6,649 bases of DNA from Actinomycetes bacterium (GTDB lineage Bacteria > Actinomycetota > Acidimicrobiia > Acidimicrobiales > Microtrichaceae): contig JAEZAI010000561.1 in the NCBI GenBank assembly GCA_023427825.1, positions 1-6,649 of the forward strand, read 5' to 3'. The notes under the pieces are model-generated. The model saw only the letters and a list, made by a program, of their open reading frames with translations. It did no database searches and was not told where the DNA came from. Positions within the stretch are counted from its first letter, which is position 1. Each line of letters opens with the position of its first letter. The translations under genes and the position numbers were made by a program. Positions 5,226 to 6,649 of this stretch are shown here, one piece after another.

Positions 5226-6649
5226 ATGGGCGTTCGGGCTGTTCGGCACCTGCTGTTGGTCGTGGTCGGGACGGTGGCGCTCGCTGCCACCGCCTGCGTG
5301 ACCCCGGCTCCTGATCCGGGTGGCGGTGGGACCACCACCACCACGACGGCCGCGCCGTCGGGCGAGCCGACCGCCGTCGCCGGGGCGTCGCCCACGGTCG
5401 GCGATGCGCCGCTGGTCGTGGACTTCGAGTCGACCGGCTCGTCGCCGGGCACCGGCACCGGCCTCACGTACTCGTGGGACTTCGGCGACGGCAGCGCCAC
5501 CGAGTCGGGTCCCAACACCTCCCACGTCTACGTCAACCCGGGCGTCTACGTCGCCAAGCTCACCATGACGAACTCGGAGGGCTCGTCCACCTCGCCGGGG
5601 ATCACGATCACCGCCAACGTGGACCCGAACCCCAAGTACTACGTGCGCCCGACCGGTTCCACGGGCTCCGGCTGCGGCCCCAAGCTCACCCCCTGCTCGA
5701 CGATCAACCAGGCGCTCACCAACGCGTCGGCCAACGGCATCCATGCGCTGCGCATCGCCGGCGGCTCCTACACCGAGACCATCTCGGTGCCCTCGGGCAT
5801 GGAGATCATCGGCGGATTCAAGCAGGACCTCTCCGACTTCGGCGCCGACCAGGTGACCACGATCTACGGCTCCGGCACGACGGTTCCGGTGACCTTCAAC
5901 GCCGTGTCGAACTCGAGCATCAGCGGTGTGAGCATCCAGGGCGTCACCCGGACGTCCGGCAACGCCGTCGGCGTGCTCGTCACCGGCGGCTCCACCGGCA
6001 TCTCGATCGGTGACAACGACGCCGCGACCACCATCGTGGGCGGCGGCGTCGGGCCCCAGGCCACGGGCGTCCTCGTGAACGGCGGCTCGTTCGTCAACGT
6101 CGAGAACGCCAACGTCAACAGCGGCACGCCGACCGGCGCCGGTAGCAGCGCCTACGGCATCCGTGCCCTGGGCCTGTCCGTCGTGAACGTCACGCTCTCC
6201 ACGGTCACCGCGCAGCCCGGCGTCGCCGGCGCCAGCGCCTCCTCGGCCGTGCCGGCCCAGGCCACGAGCGGCTGCGGCGGCGCCGGGGGCAACAACGCCA
6301 GCGGTCCCAGCAGCCCCGGCTCCGGCGGCAACGGCGGCGGCTGTGCCACGTACTCGGGCGGCAAGGGCGGCACCGGCGGCGACTACTGGGATGCGGGCTC
6401 CGGCGGCGCCAACGGTGCCGGTCCGGCGGCCGGCTCCGGCGGCGGCGGCGGTTGCGGCAGTGCGTTCGGCTGTGGCGACGGTGCCGGTGGCGGCAACCCC
6501 GGTGGCGTCGGCAACGCCGGCAACGCAGGTGGTGCGGGCAGCAACGCCATCGTCGCCAACGACCTCTACACGCCCAGCAACGGCACCGCGGGCACGGCCG
6601 GCCAGGCCGGCTCCGGCGGCGGCGGTGGTGGTGGCGGCAAGTCCGCCAG
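5226..6649 (+). CDS. Secreted probable lipoprotein: PKD domain, beta-helix-like coils and Gly-rich tract (3' end outside window)
   Basis: An open frame of 474 codons runs off the right edge. Three ATGs lie in a row (5220, 5223, 5226); I take the third because GGAGG at 5213-5217 is 8 bases away, though 5223 is also possible. Numbered from 5226: a positive N-terminus and hydrophobic segment end in ALAATAC, with Cys24 as a permissive lipobox cysteine. A Thr6 linker (36-41) follows. Residues about 46-130 form a PKD domain (YSWDFGDGS at 82-90, then HVYVNPGVYVAKLTMTN). From 137, YYVRPTGS leads to a Cys150/Cys157 pair, GGSYTETISVPSGMEIIGGF and three roughly 30-residue coils with G249, G281 and G311 at equal places (GVLVTGGS, GVLVNGGS, GIRALGLS), as in right-handed beta-helices. 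From about 349 to the edge the protein is about 44% Gly, with Cys350, 373, 410 and 416. No catalytic motif is seen. Inference: a cell-surface adhesion or structural protein. A non-lipidated signal peptide is the main alternative. Confidence 0.9.
   Translation, partial: MGVRAVRHLLLVVVGTVALAATACVTPAPDPGGGGTTTTTTAAPSGEPTAVAGASPTVGDAPLVVDFESTGSSPGTGTGLTYSWDFGDGSATESGPNTSHVYVNPGVYVAKLTMTNSEGSSTSPGITITANVDPNPKYYVRPTGSTGSGCGPKLTPCSTINQALTNASANGIHALRIAGGSYTETISVPSGMEIIGGFKQDLSDFGADQVTTIYGSGTTVPVTFNAVSNSSISGVSIQGVTRTSGNAVGVLVTGGSTGISIGDNDAATTIVGGGVGPQATGVLVNGGSFVNVENANVNSGTPTGAGSSAYGIRALGLSVVNVTLSTVTAQPGVAGASASSAVPAQATSGCGGAGGNNASGPSSPGSGGNGGGCATYSGGKGGTGGDYWDAGSGGANGAGPAAGSGGGGGCGSAFGCGDGAGGGNPGGVGNAGNAGGAGSNAIVANDLYTPSNGTAGTAGQAGSGGGGGGGGKSA

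Noticed and set aside
5187..5744. Minus-strand open frames opposite the PKD gene.
   Set aside because: They are antisense to a frame with signal peptide, PKD motif and ribosome site, and show only biased composition.

Overview
The window is very GC-rich, gene-dense DNA with strong G/C third-position bias, GTG as well as ATG starts, and Shine-Dalgarno sites of the GGGAG/AGGGGG type. Together with the families present (HSL-type esterase with a mycobacterial-type N-terminal region, long luciferase-like monooxygenase, degradative thiolase) and an operator matching the mycobacterial KstR consensus, this points to an actinobacterium, perhaps outside the classic mycolic-acid genera (for example Acidimicrobiia). 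The taxonomic placement is inference; no rRNA or marker gene is present.

Layout. Four genes lie on the minus strand and, read in their own direction (right to left), are: a degradative thiolase (3825-4970); a 241-bp gap; a flavin-dependent luciferase-like monooxygenase (2372-3583); a D-aminoacylase-type amidohydrolase (635-2296); and an HSL-family alpha/beta-hydrolase cut by the left edge (1-622). The last three have short gaps (75 and 12 bp) and probably form one operon. Its promoter sits in the 241-bp gap: a plausible -35/-10 pair, directly followed by a perfect 14-bp palindrome, TAGAACGCGTTCTA, that fits the KstR consensus TNNAACNNGTTNNA. A repressor bound there would cover the start of transcription. 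The thiolase has its own upstream region with a different inverted repeat (CTGACGC-G-GCGTCAG).

On the plus strand, divergent from the thiolase, a secreted protein begins at about 5226 and runs off the right edge. It has a probable lipoprotein signal, a Thr-rich linker, a PKD domain, beta-helix-like coils and a long Gly-rich tract. A good sigma70-type promoter (TTGACC, 17 bp, extended -10 TACAAC) and an inverted repeat lie upstream.

How the genes may work together (inference): the monooxygenase, amidohydrolase and esterase look like a small catabolic cassette for an ester- or amide-bearing, probably lipid- or steroid-like compound, with the thiolase cutting an acyl-CoA product. The substrate cannot be read from the sequence. 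The surface protein is probably unrelated to this pathway. No RNA genes, CRISPR arrays, insertion sequences or attachment sites were seen.
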